DNA of 64,000 nucleotides from an uncultured Roseibium sp. (GTDB taxonomy: Bacteria; Pseudomonadota; Alphaproteobacteria; Rhizobiales; Stappiaceae): the NCBI RefSeq assembly GCF_963675985.1, contig NZ_OY780958.1:3844001-3908000 (forward strand), read 5' to 3'. Positions 35,987 through 44,759 of this stretch are shown piece by piece (within the stretch, counting starts at the first letter, position 1; each line of letters starts with the position of its first letter). The notes under the pieces were generated by a model, which was not told the DNA's origin, did no database searches, and saw nothing but the letters and a program-made list of their open reading frames with translations. The translations under genes and the position numbers were made by a program.

Positions 35987-36574
35987 ATGCAGCTTTCCAT
36001 CGAGACAACGACGCAAAGCACCAGCATCCTGAGCGCCTCCTTTTCCTCGGGTGGCGGTTCGAAATCGCCCCTGGATCCGTCCGGAAAAGACACCGAGAAA
36101 GCCCCCTCCGTCAGCCTTCTGGACTCCGCTTCCAAGAAAGCCGAAGAAGATGCGGTCGTGATCGCCGCCCTTCAGGCCGCGGTCGAGAAGGGCAAGGGTG
36201 AAAAGGAAGAGGACGCCAACAAGACCGCGCTTGCCACCGCAGACGACTACAGGGAAACGGCCGGAAAGATCAAAACCGCCCTCGGTCACGAAGACGGCAG
36301 CAACGGCTCTTCGTCCATCGCTTACGAAAGCGCGACCATCACCACCACGACCATCGAGGCGGAAATCGACGGCAACACGGTTTCGGCACAGTATGTGTCC
36401 TTCGAGCGCCAGTCCTACGACAGCGCCACCGGTCTCTCGGTCCGCTCGGCGAGCGCAACCAACATCGAAGCCGACTTCGGCAACGTCTCCGCCAGCTACC
36501 AGAATGCCTCGGTCAGCTCGCTCTATGCCGGCACCGGCGACCAGATCGGCAACCTGCTGCAGGGCCTCGCCTGA
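35987..36574 (+). CDS. Hypothetical protein, Ser/Thr/Ala-rich
   Basis: Unrecognised protein of 195 residues. It is rich in Ser, Thr, Ala and Lys, begins MQLSIETTTQSTSILSASF, has a charged helical middle (ASKKAEEDAVVIAALQAAVE) and a C-terminal half with alternating beta-like stretches (ITTTTIEAEIDGNTVSAQYV). No signal peptide or membrane segment is seen. The start at 35987 was chosen because upstream in-frame sequence overlaps the esterase gene in another frame. It sits alone between the esterase and the Rieske oxygenase. The composition is that of a real GC-rich gene, but no function can be given. Confidence 0.65.
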   Translation: MQLSIETTTQSTSILSASFSSGGGSKSPLDPSGKDTEKAPSVSLLDSASKKAEEDAVVIAALQAAVEKGKGEKEEDANKTALATADDYRETAGKIKTALGHEDGSNGSSSIAYESATITTTTIEAEIDGNTVSAQYVSFERQSYDSATGLSVRSASATNIEADFGNVSASYQNASVSSLYAGTGDQIGNLLQGLA

Positions 36575-36682
36575 GCTGCCCAACCGCTCCTACGCATTCC
36601 TACCCCTTGAGCCCCCTATTCGGCTCCTGTACATCCGTTACGGATTGCCGTTTGGTATTGATGAGTTAGGGGACGTGTTTCC

Positions 36683-37744
36683 GTGAACAATCTGAAGGCA
36701 GAACTTCTGCGTGGCCTGTGGTACGTCGCCTGCCCCGGATCGGAGATCAAGCCGGGCAAGATGATCGGCAAGAAGCTGATGGGGGAACTGGTTCTCCTGG
36801 CCCGGGACAATAACGGCAAGGTCTTCGCCCTGCGCGACATCTGCCCCCATCGCGGCATCCCGCTCCGCCACGGCTGGTTCGACGGCGAGCATGTGCAGTG
36901 CTGCTATCACGGCTGGAAGTTCGACACGGACGGTGTCTGCGTCGACATTCCCTCCACACACGAATACCAGACGATCGATTTCTCCAAGATCACCTGCGGC
37001 GCCTATCCGATCGTCGAACAGCAGGGCCTGATCTGGATCTATTTTGCCGAAAACGGCGAGAAGCCGGAAGACGGCCGCCAGCCCACCCCGCCCATGCTGC
37101 CGGACTTCGGTGTCGACGACGCACCCAGCGTTGCCATCATGCAGCCCTTCATCTGTTCCGTCGACCATGCCGCCCTCGGCCTGATGGACCCGACCCACGC
37201 GGCCTTCGTCCATACTTCCTGGTGGTTCAAGAAGGAAGGCGCGAAGCTTCGGCCGAAGGAAAAGCAGTTCGAACCGTCGGAGCTGGGCTGGGCCATGGTG
37301 CGCCACAAGATCCCGCCGCAAAACATCGCCTACCGGAAGCTGCTCGGCGACAACGTCACCACGGAAATCAGCTACCGGCTGCCGGGCTTGCGCATCGAGC
37401 ATATCAAGGGCGACAAGCATTCCGTCGTCGGCCTGACCACGATCACCCCGGTGACGGAAGACGAAACCGAGGTGCGGCAGATTTTCTGGACCACCATGGG
37501 CTGGGTCAAGCCGCTAAAGCCGCTTGTGCGCCACCTGATGAATGTCTTCCTTGGCCAGGACCGGCGCGTCGTCATTCAGCAGCGCGAGGGACTGGAATAC
37601 AATCCCAAGCTCATGCTGATCAACGACGCGGACACCCAGGGCCGCTGGTGGATGCAGCTCAAGGAAGAGTGGACCCGCTCCCAGGAGGAGAAGCGGGATT
37701 TCGACAATCCGGTGAAGGCGAAGACCCTGCGCTGGATGAGCTGA
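36683..37744 (+). CDS. Rieske ring-hydroxylating dioxygenase, alpha-subunit type
   Basis: Oxygenase of 353 residues. The N-terminal Rieske [2Fe-2S] domain has CPHRG (near residue 54) and CCYHGWKFD (near 73), the CxH...CxxH ligand pattern. The catalytic domain contains DHAALGLMDPTHAAFVH, which carries the His/His part of the mononuclear iron site. The start is GTG at 36683. No ferredoxin, reductase or beta-subunit gene is adjacent, so electron donors must come from elsewhere. Substrate unknown; similarity is to the short, stand-alone Rieske oxygenases. Confidence 0.87.
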   Translation: MNNLKAELLRGLWYVACPGSEIKPGKMIGKKLMGELVLLARDNNGKVFALRDICPHRGIPLRHGWFDGEHVQCCYHGWKFDTDGVCVDIPSTHEYQTIDFSKITCGAYPIVEQQGLIWIYFAENGEKPEDGRQPTPPMLPDFGVDDAPSVAIMQPFICSVDHAALGLMDPTHAAFVHTSWWFKKEGAKLRPKEKQFEPSELGWAMVRHKIPPQNIAYRKLLGDNVTTEISYRLPGLRIEHIKGDKHSVVGLTTITPVTEDETEVRQIFWTTMGWVKPLKPLVRHLMNVFLGQDRRVVIQQREGLEYNPKLMLINDADTQGRWWMQLKEEWTRSQEEKRDFDNPVKAKTLRWMS

Positions 37745-37760
37745 GCCGGCGCCCGATGCT

Positions 37761-38588
37761 CTAAACCTCGTAGCCGTACTTGGCGAGCACGTCCCGAACA
37801 CCGTCAGGGTCCCGGAAACCGCGTCGCACTTCCTCCAGGATCGCATCGACCCCGTCCTCGGTCGACGGCATCTCGTCGTAATGCAGGTCGTCCGGCGTGA
37901 GCATGATGTAGCCGCCGTCGTGATGGCTGTAGGCCAGTTTGACCTCGTCTCCATATTCTTCCTTGAGCTGCCGCTCGGCATCGACCAGCTTCATGAAGCT
38001 TTCGACATCCTGCCGGAAGTAGGCCTCGCCAAGATCAATGGGAATCGACAGAGGGTTGCCGTGGTTCCAGTCGCCTTCCTGCCGCCATACGGTGACAGGC
38101 ATGTAGATCGAACTGCCGTCCGGCACCCCGATGATGGCCTCTTTTGCGGTCTCCTGCATGCGCAGGCCCGGCGTCGCTTCCGAATCGCTAATGATCTGGG
38201 CAAGGATTTCCGGCGTATAGGGCATCTTGCCCGTAACGGTCCGCAGCAGGGAAACGCCTTCGCGGGCGTCGACGCTGTGACCGGAGACGATCACGTCCAC
38301 TCCGCCGACCTGTGTCACGACAGGCTGGGGTTCCGGCACAGGCTCAGCCGAACCGGAAGAGGGCGCCGTCCCCTCTCCCTGAAGGACGAGAAAGGTATCC
38401 GTGCTGGCGCGTAAAGCCGGCGGCCGGGCAGGTTTTGCCGGAGCAACAGTCTCGTCGGCATTTCCTGCCGCCGTCTCCGGCCTCCCCGCCGAACCGTTCG
38501 CGGCCGGCTCTTCCGTCCCTGAAATCTCTTTATTTTCGCGGCTATACCAGACAGTGGAAGAGGCCGCCCCAACTCCGCCAATACTCAT
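37761..38588 (-). CDS. Hypothetical protein with Pro/Ala-rich N-terminal half
   Basis: Unrecognised protein of 275 residues. The N-terminal 110 residues are low-complexity and rich in Pro, Ala, Glu and Ser. The C-terminal part is folded-looking, with EILAQIISDSEATPGLRMQE, VPDGSSIYMPVTVW and a conserved-looking tyrosine/histidine stretch LAYSHHDGGYIMLTPDDL. No membrane segment is seen. The start at 38588 (MSIGGVGAASST) has a CAGGGA stretch upstream; a TTG at 38630 is the alternative. It is convergent with the Rieske gene. Function unknown; a surface or flagellar-related role is not excluded. Confidence 0.65.
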   Translation of the reverse strand: MSIGGVGAASSTVWYSRENKEISGTEEPAANGSAGRPETAAGNADETVAPAKPARPPALRASTDTFLVLQGEGTAPSSGSAEPVPEPQPVVTQVGGVDVIVSGHSVDAREGVSLLRTVTGKMPYTPEILAQIISDSEATPGLRMQETAKEAIIGVPDGSSIYMPVTVWRQEGDWNHGNPLSIPIDLGEAYFRQDVESFMKLVDAERQLKEEYGDEVKLAYSHHDGGYIMLTPDDLHYDEMPSTEDGVDAILEEVRRGFRDPDGVRDVLAKYGYEV

Positions 38589-38690
38589 CGGATGAAGTCC
38601 CTGCGTTTCTGAACCTGTCAGAAATAGCAAGGACTGTGCCAGGCAAGACCAAGAACCGGGCGCAGCAGGATATGCGACCTGACCGGCAGG

Positions 38691-39527
38691 TCACCTCGTC
38701 CCGATCTCGATGTGAATGTGATCGTCATGGCGGGCGGCGCGGCAGCCCTGGAAACGAACGATATCGCCGGTCGCACGAAGGGTTCGTTTCAAATGCGGTT
38801 CGAGCAGGATCTTGGACAGGCCGGCCTTTCTGCCGGTCGTCGTCAGCCAGCGGAGCGCCTCTCTTGTCCTGTCCTTATCCAGTTGCAGATCCGAATTGAA
38901 GACCCGGAACCATCGCATATCCCACCGCAATGTTTTCCAGCCCGGACTGCGAGGACAGGGAGGAACGTTGTCGTCCGGCGCCTCCTCGAAGGCCCAGTAG
39001 CCGATCGGCGACTTCGTGGCACCGGGGACATATCGTCCGTCGATGTCATGATAATAGAAGGCCAGATCGACCTTGCGGCCGTCCTTGTGCGACAGATGCG
39101 GCAGGAGCGGAAAACCATCGAAAAACGGAAATCCGGCATCCAGGACAAGCGTTTCGGTTCCCGGAAATTTACGGTCCATATGCGCGGCGAGGTCCGTCAG
39201 GAGCCTGGCCAGTTCCGGCACGACATAATTGCGGTTCAAGGCGCAGTAGAGAAGGGATTGACCGACAGGCTCCACATTCGATGCCGCAAGGCAGGCTATC
39301 GGTACCCTGCCCGCAAGCGGTGCGACCCTTGTCGCGGCAAACCAGAAAATTCCGTAGAACACGACAAAGAGGCCGACGAGGACGGCCATCGACCGCCTGT
39401 GCGGCTTGAAGAGCCAAAAGCGGATCGCCCATGCAACCGCATAAGCCAATCCGCCGATTTGGGTAAACAGCGTCAGGACCGCGATGATGCCAAGATGCAC
39501 CACGGTCCTGAGCGCTGTCTTCAACAT
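38691..39527 (-). CDS. Membrane-anchored LAS-type metallopeptidase candidate
   Basis: Protein of 278 residues with two or three N-terminal hydrophobic segments (about residues 8-38 and 47-65), then a domain carrying SHKDGRKVD (His147-x6-Asp154) and DDHIHIEI (His270-x-His272). His-x6-Asp plus His-x-His is the zinc-site signature of LAS peptidases (VanX, MepA, lysostaphin types). I therefore infer a periplasmic peptidoglycan peptidase tethered to the inner membrane, but overall sequence is divergent and I do not recognise a named family. The MepA gene is 3.6 kb away on the other strand. Confidence 0.6.
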   Translation of the reverse strand: MLKTALRTVVHLGIIAVLTLFTQIGGLAYAVAWAIRFWLFKPHRRSMAVLVGLFVVFYGIFWFAATRVAPLAGRVPIACLAASNVEPVGQSLLYCALNRNYVVPELARLLTDLAAHMDRKFPGTETLVLDAGFPFFDGFPLLPHLSHKDGRKVDLAFYYHDIDGRYVPGATKSPIGYWAFEEAPDDNVPPCPRSPGWKTLRWDMRWFRVFNSDLQLDKDRTREALRWLTTTGRKAGLSKILLEPHLKRTLRATGDIVRFQGCRAARHDDHIHIEIGTR

Positions 39528-39553
39528 GGCGCCGCCCCCGGCGCGCCGGACCC

Positions 39554-40600
39554 TTACGCCACCTTCAGATAGGCCGCGATGATGTCGCGGGCGGCTTTCA
39601 GGTCGTCGCGGTGGATCATTTCGGTGACCGTGTGGATATAGCGGGTGCCGACCACAATGCCCACCGCCTTGGCGCCGGCCGCAGCCTGCTGGGCGGCCGC
39701 GCCGTCCTGACCGCCGGCGCGCAGCATGGTGCGCTGGAACGGGATCTTTTCCTTTTCGGCAATTGCCTCGAATTCCTTCACCAGGTCCCGGTCGGCGATG
39801 AAGCTGGAATCCTTCACGTGCAGGCCGAAGCCTTCGCCCTGGACCGTGGTGCGATCCTGCTCCGGCACGCCCGGCGTGTCGCAGGCGAGCGTCGTGTCGA
39901 TGCCGAGGCCGATGTCCGGCTTGACGGCGAAGCTTGCGGTGCGCGCGCCACGCAGGCCGACTTCTTCCTGGCAGGTGAAGGCGACATGGATCTCGCAGGC
40001 GTGCTTGGCCTTGCCCAGCGCGCGGATCGCCTCGATACCGAGCCAGCAGGCGATGCGGTTGTCGAGAGCCTTGGACACGATCTTGTCGCCAATCTCGATC
40101 AGCGGCTCGTCCATGGTCACCATGTCGCCGATGCGGACCTTGTCCTTCGTCTTTTCGCCGAGGCCGAGATCGATAACGAACTCATGGGGCTCCGGCACCT
40201 TCTTGCGCTCTTCCGGTGAGGAGATGTGGATCGGCTTGCCGCCTGGGTTCATCACGCCTTTCAAATCGCCGTCGTCGGTGGACACCAGCACTCGGCGGGA
40301 GAACAGGTTGCGCGCATCGAAGCCTCCGACCGGCTGGACGTGCACGAAGCCCTTGTCGGTGACGTGGGAGACCAGGAAGCCGATCTCGTCCATGTGGCAC
40401 AGCAGCATGACCTTCTTCGGTTGCTCGCCCTTTTTCGGCGCCTTGCGCGCGTCGCGCCGGCACAGGAGCGAGCCCATGGGATCGACCGTCACTTCGTCAA
40501 ACAGCTCTTTGATCTCTGAAAGAATCAGATCGCGGATCCGCTGTTCGTGGCCGGGAACGCCCGGGGTTTCGCACAGGCGGCGCAGAAGATCGATGTTCAT
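39554..40600 (-). CDS. M42 family aminopeptidase
   Basis: Cytoplasmic dinuclear-zinc aminopeptidase/endoglucanase-like protein of 348 residues. Visible metal-site stretches are LLCHMDEIGF (near residue 65), ALDNRIACWLGIEA (near 178), the catalytic glutamates in FTCQEEVGLRGARTA (near 210) and LGIDTTLACDTPG. The start at 40600 (MNIDLLRRLCETPGVPGHEQ) has AGGA 6 bases upstream and matches the family N-terminus; a longer in-frame start at 40693 adds unrelated residues. The peptide substrate is unknown. It is divergent from the amidotransferase gene. Confidence 0.92.
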   Translation of the reverse strand: MNIDLLRRLCETPGVPGHEQRIRDLILSEIKELFDEVTVDPMGSLLCRRDARKAPKKGEQPKKVMLLCHMDEIGFLVSHVTDKGFVHVQPVGGFDARNLFSRRVLVSTDDGDLKGVMNPGGKPIHISSPEERKKVPEPHEFVIDLGLGEKTKDKVRIGDMVTMDEPLIEIGDKIVSKALDNRIACWLGIEAIRALGKAKHACEIHVAFTCQEEVGLRGARTASFAVKPDIGLGIDTTLACDTPGVPEQDRTTVQGEGFGLHVKDSSFIADRDLVKEFEAIAEKEKIPFQRTMLRAGGQDGAAAQQAAAGAKAVGIVVGTRYIHTVTEMIHRDDLKAARDIIAAYLKVA

Positions 40601-40867
40601 AAATGGTCCTGTCGGTTGGGTGGAACTTGCGGCGGATCTTAGAGCGCGCCGCGGGCCGGGCCAAGTCATCCTGTGAAGATGACGAAGAAGCAACCCGGGA
40701 CACGGCCGGCTTTGGGATATTATAAACCACTTAGGCGTGAGAATGCAGGGATCAAGGCTTCGAAACGGCGCCTTACCCGCCTTTTTGCCGCCTTTTGCCT
40801 TCCCGGAAACCCGCCATGCGCATATGAGAGCGAGGTGTCCCGGAGGGCACGCATAGGGTCATGGAAC

Positions 40868-41719
40868 ATGTGCCGGCTCGCCGCTTATCTCGGAACCGAA
40901 ATTCCTCTTGAAAACATCATCGCCAACCCCAGGCATTCCCTGCTCGTGCAAAGTCACGATGCGCAGGAGGCGAAGCTGCGCGTCAACGGCGATGGCTTCG
41001 GGATCGCCTGGTACGGCCATCTGCCTGAACCTGGCCTGTTCAAGGACGTTCTGCCGGCCTGGGCGGACACCAACCTGCGCAGCATCTGCCGCCTTGTGCG
41101 CTCTTCCCTGTTCCAGGCCCATGTCCGCGCCGCAACGACGGGCGCGACCTCGCGGGACAATTGCCATCCCTTCACCTACGGCTCCTGGTCCTTCATGCAC
41201 AACGGCGGCATCGGTGACTTCCCGCTGATCCGCCGGGACATGGAGCTGCTGATCCCCGATCCCTATTACGGTGCCCGGCGCGGGACGACGGATTCCGAAC
41301 TGTTCTTCCACCTGCTCCTGACCAACGGTCTTGCAGACAATCCGCTCACGGCGCTCCAGACATCGATTACCCAGGTGCTGGACCTTGTGGACCGGCACCG
41401 GGCGACGGATAAGCCGGTTCGGCTCACCTGCGTCTTTTCCGAAGGAACGCGCATCTTCGCCTTCCGCTATTCCAACGACGGCCTTGCTCCGTCCCTCTAC
41501 CGGTCCGAAAGCCTGGACCATGGCGGGCGGGCGGTTGCCTCCGAGCCGCTGGAAGGTCAGTCCGCCCGCTGGAAGCGGTTACAGGAAAACATGCTGCTTG
41601 AAATCAGTGCCGAAGGTACGATCGAACGGCAGCTTTTCCCGGATGCGATGCCCGCTGTCCCTGCTTCGGGGGCTTCCGCCGTTCCGGTTCAGGACCGGGC
41701 CGCCGCGGGACACGGGTAA
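40868..41719 (+). CDS. Class II glutamine amidotransferase (YafJ-like)
   Basis: Amidotransferase-fold protein of 283 residues. After removal of Met the N-terminal Cys2 would be the nucleophile (MCRLAAYLGTEIPLENII), as in Ntn-type class II amidotransferases. Other motifs are DGFGIAWYG, FQAHVRAATTGATSRDNCHP and the SFMHNGGIGDF glutamine-binding stretch. The start at 40868 is set by the need for Cys at position 2. Unlike GlmS or PurF there is no second synthase domain, so the ammonia acceptor is unknown; relatives include YafJ and the EgtC group of ergothioneine hydrolases. Confidence 0.9.
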   Translation: MCRLAAYLGTEIPLENIIANPRHSLLVQSHDAQEAKLRVNGDGFGIAWYGHLPEPGLFKDVLPAWADTNLRSICRLVRSSLFQAHVRAATTGATSRDNCHPFTYGSWSFMHNGGIGDFPLIRRDMELLIPDPYYGARRGTTDSELFFHLLLTNGLADNPLTALQTSITQVLDLVDRHRATDKPVRLTCVFSEGTRIFAFRYSNDGLAPSLYRSESLDHGGRAVASEPLEGQSARWKRLQENMLLEISAEGTIERQLFPDAMPAVPASGASAVPVQDRAAAGHG

Positions 41720-41837
41720 CCGCAGATTGCCATGCCCTTGTCGCAATTGGGCGCAAAGCTGATGACATTCCGGCAGAGGGACTATCCCGGCCACGAAGAA
41801 CACCCGGTTTGTTTTGACATTTGAAGGGGGAACGAAA

Positions 41838-42917
41838 TTGGCCCGTAAGAAGCATTTCATACTTTCTATCGACGGCGGCGGCATTCGCGGCCTGATCCCC
41901 CTGCGCATCCTGGAATCCATCGAAAGCCGGATGGCGCACAGGGGGGCCATGCTTCCCATGCACGCCTGTTTCGACCTGATGTGCGGCACCTCGACCGGCG
42001 GACTGATCGCGGCCGGGCTGTCAGCCCCCAAGCCCGGCGGGAGAAAGGGCGAAGCCGTGGCGACAATCGCCGATCTCCGGACTCTCTTCGAAGCGGAAGC
42101 GCGCGACATCTTCACACCCAGCATTCGCTACCGTCTGGCCCGGTTCATCGCCAACCCGTTCACCTTCTATGACGAGAAGCTGGATGCCAGGCCGCTGGAA
42201 CGGCTGTTAAAGGAACGCTTCGGCTGGACGTCGATCGCAAGCGCCCTGACCCACCTGGTTCTGACGGCCTATGACATCGAAAAACGCAAGCCGGTGTTCA
42301 TGTCCAACACCCCGCAACACAACGGTGCGGCTCCGGATGATTACTACATCTGGCAAGCGGTGCGCGCCGCCACGGCCGTCCCGTGTTTCTTCGAACCGGC
42401 GCGGGTGGAAAACCTCACCAGCAGGAGCGAAGAAGCCCTGATCGACGGCGGCGTTTTCCTGAACGATCCGTCGATTGCCGCCTATATCGAGGCACGCAAG
42501 CTCGGCTGGGAGCCGGAGGACATCGTGATCCTTTCGCTGGGCACCGGCCATGCGCCGGAGCACGCCTTCCCTTACGCGGAAGCTTCCGTCTGGGGCGCGC
42601 CGGGCTGGCTCTCCGCCGCCAAAGGCGCGCCGCTTCAGGCCATCGCCACCCATGGCCAGTCCGCGATCACCTCGTATCAGGCAGAATGGCTGTTCGGCGA
42701 AATGGGCAAGGCGCGCTTCATTCGTCTCGACGGTGTCCTGCCACCCGATGCCGAGGACATGGGCAATGCCCGTCCCGGTAACATGATCACGCTCAATGGC
42801 GCGGCCGACCGGATCATTCGCGACCAGACCATCCTGCTGGACGAACTGGCCGAAATGCTGATCGACGCAAAGGCGCCGCCGGTCGCGGAGGATAAAGAAA
42901 TTGTAAACGCGGCGTGA
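41838..42917 (+). CDS. Patatin-like phospholipase
   Basis: Patatin-family lipid hydrolase of 359 residues. The oxyanion motif DGGGIRGLIPL is near residue 12, the nucleophile serine is in GTSTGGLIAAG near 54, and the catalytic aspartate is in LIDGGVF near 200, giving a complete Ser/Asp dyad. No signal peptide is present, so it should act on inner-leaflet or cytosolic lipids. The start is a TTG at 41838 with GGGGGA 8 bases upstream; another TTG at 41814 lacks a site. CBASS effector patatins (CapV) share this core, but no cyclase gene lies nearby. Two tandem hairpins follow. Confidence 0.9.
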   Translation: MARKKHFILSIDGGGIRGLIPLRILESIESRMAHRGAMLPMHACFDLMCGTSTGGLIAAGLSAPKPGGRKGEAVATIADLRTLFEAEARDIFTPSIRYRLARFIANPFTFYDEKLDARPLERLLKERFGWTSIASALTHLVLTAYDIEKRKPVFMSNTPQHNGAAPDDYYIWQAVRAATAVPCFFEPARVENLTSRSEEALIDGGVFLNDPSIAAYIEARKLGWEPEDIVILSLGTGHAPEHAFPYAEASVWGAPGWLSAAKGAPLQAIATHGQSAITSYQAEWLFGEMGKARFIRLDGVLPPDAEDMGNARPGNMITLNGAADRIIRDQTILLDELAEMLIDAKAPPVAEDKEIVNAA

Positions 42918-42933
42918 GTGAAGCTTAAGGAGA

Positions 42934-43005
42934 CTAGTCACCCGAATCTGAAGTTCGTCTCATTTCTCAGCGCACTCCGAACGAACTTCAGATTCGGGTG
43001 ACTAG
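42934..43005. repeat. Perfect 25-bp inverted repeat bounded by CTAG (hairpin 1)
   Basis: Left arm 42934-42958 begins CTAGTCACCCGAATCTG; right arm 42981-43005 is its exact complement and ends CTAG; the loop is 22 bases. It directly follows the patatin gene. It could act as a terminator-like structure, but length and CTAG boundaries look more like a small mobile palindrome. Confidence 0.9.
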
Positions 43006-43018
43006 CATGTATATGTTT

Positions 43019-43096
43019 CTAGTGCGGTTTTCGGATTTGAAATACGCTTAGGTATCCGCTGTGGAAATGAGGCGTATTTCAAATCCACCGCACTAG
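43019..43096. repeat. Long inverted repeat bounded by CTAG (hairpin 2)
   Basis: Left arm 43019-43047 begins CTAGTGCGG and ends AATACGC; right arm 43072-43096 is complementary apart from a 4-base insertion in the left arm, and ends CTAG. Only 13 bases separate it from hairpin 1. The arm sequence is unrelated to hairpin 1 beyond the CTAG tips. Confidence 0.9.
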
Positions 43097-43130
43097 GTTT
43101 CCCGGCCGAATCACGCGGAGCAAACCGGAC

Positions 43131-44243
43131 ATGACGATTTTCAGATCGCCAAACATCAGGCTATGCGCGGCCATCTCGGCGCGACTGCGTCGTGCGTCCG
43201 CCAGCGCCGGGTTCGGCCTTCTGTACCTCGCCGCTTTCGCCGGAACACCCGCCGGTGCTGTCTCGTCCCCACCGCCACCCGCTCCCAAACCCGAAGCGAA
43301 CGCTCTTCTGCAGATGGTCGCCGTTCCCGTGCCGCGGCCGAAGGCGGCCCTTTCGGGAGAAGGCAATGCGACACCCTACGACCGTTCCGGCAAACTGGTG
43401 CTGCGCGGCGATCAACCGGCCAAATTCTACTTCGGCGCCATGAAGGGGCCGGCGCATCTGAAGGCACGTTCGATCGGTTCCTATGCCAGAGGATGCCTGG
43501 CCGGCGGGAAGGCATTGCCGGTCGACGGCGCCACATGGCAGGTGATGCGCCTGTCGCGGAACCGGAACTGGGGACATCCGGATCTGATCGAATTCATGGA
43601 AGACCTGGCCAACGACGCGCCCGGGCTCGGCTGGCGCGGCTTGCTGGTCGGCGACATTGCGCAGCCGCGCGGCGGACCGATGACCTCGGGACACGCCAGC
43701 CACCAGATCGGTCTCGACGCCGATATCTGGCTGACCGAAATGCCGGATCATCGCTTGTCGCGGCAGGAGCGCGAGGACATCTCCGCTGTTTCGATGCTCA
43801 AGGGGCCTCTCGACGTCAAGGGCGCGGACAGAACCGTGGACCCGAAGAAATGGACCGACACGCGCGCCCGACTGATCAAGCGGGCGGCCAGCGACAAACG
43901 GGTCGCACGGATCTTCGTCAACCCGGCGATCAAGAAGGCCCTGTGCGATTTCGAAAAAGGCAAGGGCAAGGACCGATCGTGGCTGCGCACGGTACGGCCC
44001 TGGTGGGGGCACCACTATCACTTCCATGTCCGCATGAACTGTCCCGCCGACAGCCGCGGCTGCAAGGACCAGAACCCGCCACCGCCCGGAGACGGTTGCG
44101 GCAAGGAACTCACCTGGTGGCTGTCTGACGAGCCCTGGGTTCCGAAAAAGCCGAAAGATCCGAACAAGAAGGTCGTGAAGAAGAGACCTCTCGCCCTGGC
44201 GGCGCTCCCCAACGCCTGCGAGGACGTTCTGACGGCCGATTAA
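43131..44243 (+). CDS. mepA: Penicillin-insensitive murein DD-endopeptidase MepA
   Basis: Exported zinc endopeptidase of 370 residues that cleaves cross-bridges in peptidoglycan (M74, LAS group). The signal peptide-like N-terminus contains FGLLYLAAFAGTPAGAV. Zinc-site motifs are TSGHASHQIGLDADIWL (near residue 185) and WWGHHYHFHVRMNCP (near 294), both characteristic of MepA. The tail is Lys/Pro-rich (PKKPKDPNKKVVKKRP), as in several alphaproteobacterial homologues. GGAG lies about 10 bases before the ATG. It stands alone after the hairpins. Confidence 0.93.
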   Translation: MTIFRSPNIRLCAAISARLRRASASAGFGLLYLAAFAGTPAGAVSSPPPPAPKPEANALLQMVAVPVPRPKAALSGEGNATPYDRSGKLVLRGDQPAKFYFGAMKGPAHLKARSIGSYARGCLAGGKALPVDGATWQVMRLSRNRNWGHPDLIEFMEDLANDAPGLGWRGLLVGDIAQPRGGPMTSGHASHQIGLDADIWLTEMPDHRLSRQEREDISAVSMLKGPLDVKGADRTVDPKKWTDTRARLIKRAASDKRVARIFVNPAIKKALCDFEKGKGKDRSWLRTVRPWWGHHYHFHVRMNCPADSRGCKDQNPPPPGDGCGKELTWWLSDEPWVPKKPKDPNKKVVKKRPLALAALPNACEDVLTAD

Positions 44244-44282
44244 CCGCCTGCCACCGGACAGAGAGAGTCGCGGCGGATTTAT

Positions 44283-44759
44283 CTAAGTCAGCCTCTTCTC
44301 GAAACAGACCGCTTCCGGTCGTCCGGCATATTTGCCGAAATTGGGTATTCGCGCATATCCGTTCCGTTCATAGAAACGGACGGCCCGATCATTGACCCGT
44401 CGCGTTTCCAGCCAAAGCCCTTCATAACCGTCGGCCCGGGCCTGCCGCTCCAGATACCGGAGAATGGCAAGGCCGACGCCTCTGCTGCCCGGAACCGCAT
44501 ACATTCGTTTCAGTTCGGCAATGCGGGGCTGCAAGGGCCGGTAGGCGCCACAGCCGAGGGCATTGCCGTCGCCGTCGCGGGCAATCACGAAGAGACTTCC
44601 CGCGTTGCGGACCTCATCCGGATCGAAAGAACTCCGCCCGCTGTCGCCGGTTATTTCCTGCAAGGTTTCGGACAACCGGTCCATCAGGCACGCAGCATCG
44701 GGGTGTCCGGGGTCGGCAGCGAACAGGGTCAGCCCGGCACCGCAGCCATGATCAGACAT
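44283..44759 (-). CDS. GNAT family N-acetyltransferase
   Basis: Acetyl-CoA-dependent acetyltransferase of 158 residues. The CoA-binding region is MYAVPGSRGVGLAILRYLE (R-G-x-G-like loop near residue 90), with NDRAVRFYERNGYARIPNFG near 125 as the C-terminal GNAT strand. Substrate unknown. It overlaps the upstream acetyltransferase gene by 8 bases, so the two are translationally coupled in one operon. Confidence 0.87.
   Translation of the reverse strand: MSDHGCGAGLTLFAADPGHPDAACLMDRLSETLQEITGDSGRSSFDPDEVRNAGSLFVIARDGDGNALGCGAYRPLQPRIAELKRMYAVPGSRGVGLAILRYLERQARADGYEGLWLETRRVNDRAVRFYERNGYARIPNFGKYAGRPEAVCFEKRLT

Noticed and set aside
41838..42917. Patatin gene as a CBASS effector (CapV)
   Set aside because: No cGAS/DncV-type cyclase, Cap2 or Cap3 gene is adjacent; the motifs fit general patatin phospholipases.
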